The position numbers were made by a program, and so were the translations under genes. Below are positions 60,348-64,000 of a DNA stretch of 64,000 bases, in pieces. Location of the stretch: the NCBI GenBank assembly GCA_009192285.1, contig WBVU01000004.1:2130001-2194000 (forward strand). The letters are read 5' to 3'. The notes under the pieces are model-generated. The model ran no database searches. It was given only the letters and a program-made list of their open reading frames with translations, and was not told the origin of the DNA. How positions within the stretch are numbered: the first letter of the stretch is position 1; every line of letters begins with the position of its first letter. The stretch comes from Morchella semilibera (lineage: Eukaryota > Ascomycota > Pezizomycetes > Pezizales > Morchellaceae).

Positions 60348-60449
60348 CCAAGTGTTGAGGGTAAGTGATCAGAATCTGATAAGTGAATGTTGCGGTGGAT
60401 ACGTGTAAATTCTCTTATCAGATTCTGATCACTTTTCGCTACACCCTAG
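60348..60449. mobile_element. TA-flanked palindromic element next to MITE copy B
   Basis: Bases 60348-60383 (with GTAAGTGATCAGAATCTGAT) and 60412-60449 (with ATCAGATTCTGATCAC) are reverse complements over about 36 bases with few mismatches, around a loop near 30 bases. TA lies on each side (60346-60347, 60450-60451), and the left TA is shared with MITE copy B. The outer ends resemble those of the element at 31900-31978. Confidence 0.65.
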
Positions 60450-61551
60450 TACATAAGTAGGTCCCAAGTGTAGAACCATATCATGGTGAACAGCGGTAAA
60501 AAAAAAAAAAATTTTTTTTACCCCTTGGAGAAGCCTTTTGCACATCTTTTTTTTTTTTTGCATAACAGAAAAAATATTTGAGTGGAGAACCCTATTTGCC
60601 AAGTAGATTTTGTATATATGGGGGGGGGGGTTCACCACTCAACTAAGCTGGACAGTTAAGTAAGTACTCACTCTTTTGGGCTTTCACGGAAACCTTTGGG
60701 TGGGGGCTTTTTCATAACGTAGCACTTGAGCTTGTTAAGATGGTATGTAACTGGATCCCCTGTAAACTCTACGCAGTGAACGCCCTAGCCAGGAGGACAT
60801 GCACTTTGATTCCTCCTCCTTCTCAGTTGTTTCTTGGGGTAGAGCTACATATCTGGCTGCTACAGATTCTTTTGGAGCTTGGGGGGCGTGCCCTGGGGAA
60901 TATTCACAACACGATACCAGATTAAAAAGGGGGGGGGGTATAGCTGTACTGTACCTACCAGAAAAGAATCACATGGATGGGGGGAAGTCGACTACAGTAA
61001 GTATATATGGGGGGGTATAGGAAAGAACTAGGAGTCAGACACATCAAGCATACATTAACAGCAGCCTTCTCCGATTATATTACCGCCTAGGTGCTACAAG
61101 AGACAACCGTAGGGGGTTCTTCTCTCATCACCTAGTCCTAGGTGAGGGGTCGATGTCGAGAAGAGAGGTAGACAATGGTTGTATGTAGAAAAAATAAAGG
61201 GGGTGGGGGGAGGGTGAGGTGGAGGGGGTGGAAGAATAGGAAAGAGAATATAATTAGGAAACAGGAAAGAAAGAAGACGTTCAAACACCGTTCCTATCCC
61301 TAGTAGTTGTAAGAAAAGAAAAAGTAAAAAGAAAAGAAAGAGAGGGGAAGAGGAAAAAATGCAAGAAAAGAAAAAAGAACACCCAAACCCATTCCTAAAC
61401 CCAAAGTTATTCCATTTCCATCGGCACGTTTCGGTCCATCCAAGTAGACAAAAGAAATAAGATCTGCCAGCTATCAAAAAACAATAGAGGAAAAATAAAA
61501 ATACAAATGTAAATCGAAAGTAATTAACATTATTGAGTCTTCAAAGTTTGC
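60450..61551. other. Intergenic region, NTO1 3' flank
   Basis: About 1.1 kb without a gene. A G10 run at 60620-60630, a G9-G10 run at 60929-60939, A/T-runs at 60499-60520. The part from 61090 is A/G-rich on the plus strand and includes the NTO1 3' UTR. Nothing else recognised. Confidence 0.55.
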
Positions 61552-64000
61552 TCACCGTTTCTTCTTCCTTCCTTTCCCTCTCCAGCCACCACCCGCACTA
61601 CCTTCTCCCCTGCCAGAAACTCCTGTCTTCGTCGTTCCAAACCTGCCATTACTCTGCCGAACAAAATTCGCGCCTTTTCTGCTTTTCTTTGCCGAACCGC
61701 CCGAACTGCTTTCCGCTGAGCCATCTCCTTTTGACTCCCCGGATTCTGACCCCAACTCCTCCAATTCACCTCCAGCATCTAGATCATCGTCTCCTTCGTC
61801 CTCTTGATTGGAAATATCAACATCCATCTTATCTAATCCCCCAGTGTCATCCTCATCCTCTGTAGAGCCTTCTGCGTCGATATCTACATCGTCATCATCC
61901 GGCGGATCGGAAAGGATACTTGTGTTATCATGATCTCCAATCCCATTAGTAGCAGTATTTGAGGCGGCTACAAACGCGGCTAGGGCACTCTGTGGCGGTG
62001 CTGGGAGTGCAGGAATACCGCTATCCACCCTCTCCTGGTCGGGGCTAGGGTTTGAGCCATCGACTGTCCCAAGCGGAGAAGGGAGATCTTCAATCCTATA
62101 CCCTCCCATAAGGTCCTCGTTTTCAGCAAAGTCCAGATCTGACTTTTTGGTAGGCTTCAACCCATCTGAAGCACGCCGAACTTTAACCGTGGGTATATCT
62201 TTGTTTATTGGTGTGCGATAACTGGCCGACTTGTCCACTGGTGACCCTGCCTCTGGAGTCTTCGGAAAAACCTCGGTCCGTTGTGGGATAGATGTTTCAA
62301 GAGTTGTTGGATCTGCTACTTCGTCAACAGATGCATCAGTAGCCCCTTGGTTCCGTGTCCCATGAGACTTTTGCAGTGTTGGCTTTTTTGATGGTGGGGA
62401 TAATCTTTTTTTGGCTGGTGAGGACGAGAGTTTTTTTTGTTGGGGAGCCCAACTTTTTATCTGGCGACACTAGCGCCTTTTTTCTGGGAGAAGACGTCGC
62501 CTTTTTTGATGGTGCCGGCACTTTTTTGGGTGAAGGAGTCGACTTCTCGCCATTTATTTCAAGAACTGGACTCATTTGTCTTGGAGTCGGTGTGGGTGTT
62601 TTCCTAATATATGGGTCAACAATGTCAAGTTCCCTAGGCTCATTATCATTCATATACCACGGTGGATGACCATCGGTCCAACAGCCCAGCACCGTGGTGC
62701 CTGCAGCGGGTACTGACATGTTCATATTGATCAATGGAGGTGATACTCCGTTGATACCCTCCGCCCCCGCCTTTGGTTTCTTCTGGGATGAAATAGACTC
62801 TTTGACGAATTGCATAGAAGGCTGGCCATTTTCTGTCTCCCTAATTCCGCTTTTTTCGCTCGGTACGTTATCGTAATCGCCTTCAGCATTTTCGTCCTCC
62901 TGGGCATCGTCTACTTGGACATCTTCATCCTCTGCTTCACCATTGTTCTTGTTAAAATCCAGATTATCACTGTTCTCGGTGGTGAAATTCCAACTAATTC
63001 CGTTGGTTCCAGTAAGAATGCTTGCAATCTCGGCAATTTCCCTTTCGTTGTCTCTTTTGGTGTCTGAAATTCTCTGCTGCATAATCGTATCCTCTAAAAT
63101 AACTGCATTAGCAGACATAGATATTGAATCAGTCCTTAAATCTATTTCTTTTAACCCAGCTTCATCCAATAGCGTCTCGACTTGCTTCAATATCCTGATT
63201 GCCGCCTCCTGACTTAGGTCATCCATGTCTTTCTTTTGTTGTAGCATCGGGGGGGTATAAGAAGGTATGTTGAACTTGTGCTCGAGTAATGGCTGGCTTG
63301 GCGCGGAGTTTAATACTGAGAGCATATCCATGGCAAAGGTTTCTACAGTTGGATACAGCCGGTTCTCGATTCGGTCCAGGATAAGTGAGAATCCTGGCTC
63401 AAAGACATGTTCGTGATCCAGACTGCACGCGTACCCCATACTATAACGTTAGCTATGCCGCACTGATCTCACATGACGCCCCATCATGCCAGTGCTCTGT
63501 AAAGAAGGACACCAACCTTTCTGCCTTCTCTAAAATTTCCCTCATTAAAGATACCTCGGGGAAATATATAGAGTCCAATGATTGTTCCAAAGCTTTTGCA
63601 TCCCCTACTCTTTCCTTCTCGCCTATATCGACTCTCATAGTCCCATCCTTTAGTTTACCCAAAGCGCCAATCAACCAATCTGCAAATTCCTTGCGTTTCT
63701 CTAGCTTTTTAGTCCCAATTGTGTGTCCCATCGCTGCATAATTCTTTCTTGTAACCTCCACACTTGTGAAGCTGTTCATCTGCAACTGTAGTCGCTTTAA
63801 TAAACTAGCACCACGACGCGCTTCCCGCTTAAGTGTCCAATATTTGCACGCTTCAGCAACATATTCCTCTTTTTTGCAAACCTTGAAGCGAGAAAGAAAG
63901 TCGATAACAGCGGTATAAATGACATGTGGTATCACAGGCGCACCAGAGGGAAGTTTCCACACGGATTTCGGGTTTGCATTGCGCTTACGCTTATTTCCGA
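61552..64000 (-). CDS. NTO1: Nto1, NuA3 complex PHD-protein (partial, 5' end outside; one-base frameshift)
   Basis: The frame is open to the right edge, so the gene starts beyond 64000; its N-terminal PHD fingers are outside. Exons here: 63517-64000 and 61552-63440 (intron 76 bases, GTTGGT donor). The sequence after the edge reads LPSGAPVIPHVIYTAVIDFL, then YVAEACKYWTLKREARRGAS, LLKRLQLQ, YAAMGHTIG, DSIYFPEVSLMREILEKAE, and DHEHVFEPGFSLILDRIENR, all typical of Nto1/BRPF-JADE family members, which in yeast bind H3K4me-marked chromatin within the NuA3 histone H3 acetyltransferase. A Lys-rich region has many SPxKK repeats (about 62375-62530). At an A8 run (62431-62438) the frame moves by one base: removing one A joins SPTKK to LSSSPAKKRLSPPSKK and keeps the frame open to 61552. 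The tail is acidic and Ser-rich and ends WRGKGRKKKR. Confidence 0.85.

Noticed and set aside
62336-62400. TAG/TGA-type stop at 62336 as the true end of NTO1
   Set aside because: The frame after the A8 run gives an unrelated tail, while the +/-1 frame continues the SP-KK repeats for 290 codons; a one-base indel explains this better.

Overview
This window is nuclear DNA of a filamentous ascomycete fungus. The genes are split by short GT-AG introns of about 45-120 bases. They include fungal-type families: cerato-platanin, Iml1/SEACIT, Arc1, Nto1 of NuA3, a small Myb-like protein and an F-box/ankyrin protein. Gene-free DNA is rich in homopolymers (C/G runs as well as A/T) and in the palindrome TACATGTA. 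A pezizomycete-like genome is a reasonable guess, but the sequence alone does not prove it.

Layout. 1-1336: end of a low-complexity protein. 1.3-6.9 kb: gene-free simple-sequence DNA. 6.9-12.7 kb: IML1 (GATOR1/SEACIT), minus strand. 13.7-14.8 kb: F-box-like protein, divergent from MCM6 (15.2-18.4 kb). 19.3 kb: unknown protein. 20.0-22.0 kb: a diverged histidyl-tRNA-synthetase-like gene whose catalytic motifs are gone although six exons stay in frame. 22.6-23.8 kb: GNAT acetyltransferase. 25.3 kb: secreted cerato-platanin. 30.0 kb: Myb-like protein. 32.3 kb: Arc1-type tRNA-binding cofactor. 36.0 kb: small predicted-acylated protein. 37.3-38.7 kb: NCBP3-like cap-binding homologue. 39.5 kb: LisH/WD40 protein. 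41.4 kb: tRNA-Phe(GAA) with an intron. 42.3 kb: disordered Pro/Ser-rich protein. 45.5-48.1 kb: F-box plus about 23 ankyrin repeats. 49.5-50.2 kb: NAA20/NAT3 (NatB), broken by one base. 51.1 kb: unknown helical protein. 53.2 kb: small Cys-tailed protein. 55.1-57.1 kb: 5-aminolevulinate synthase. 61.6 kb to the right edge: NTO1 (5' end outside the window), also broken by one base.

The genes do not form an operon or an obvious cluster. Most are single-copy housekeeping genes: TORC1 control, replication licensing, translation, haem synthesis, N-terminal acetylation and chromatin. The most unusual item is the catalytically dead HisRS-like gene with its acidic insert and heptad-repeat tail. Two small families of palindromic, TA-flanked elements (24.6, 31.9 and 60.2-60.45 kb) are the only mobile-element-like sequences seen; no transposase or LTR element was recognised. 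The two one-base frameshifts in otherwise conserved genes suggest indel errors in the assembly, or else recent gene damage.
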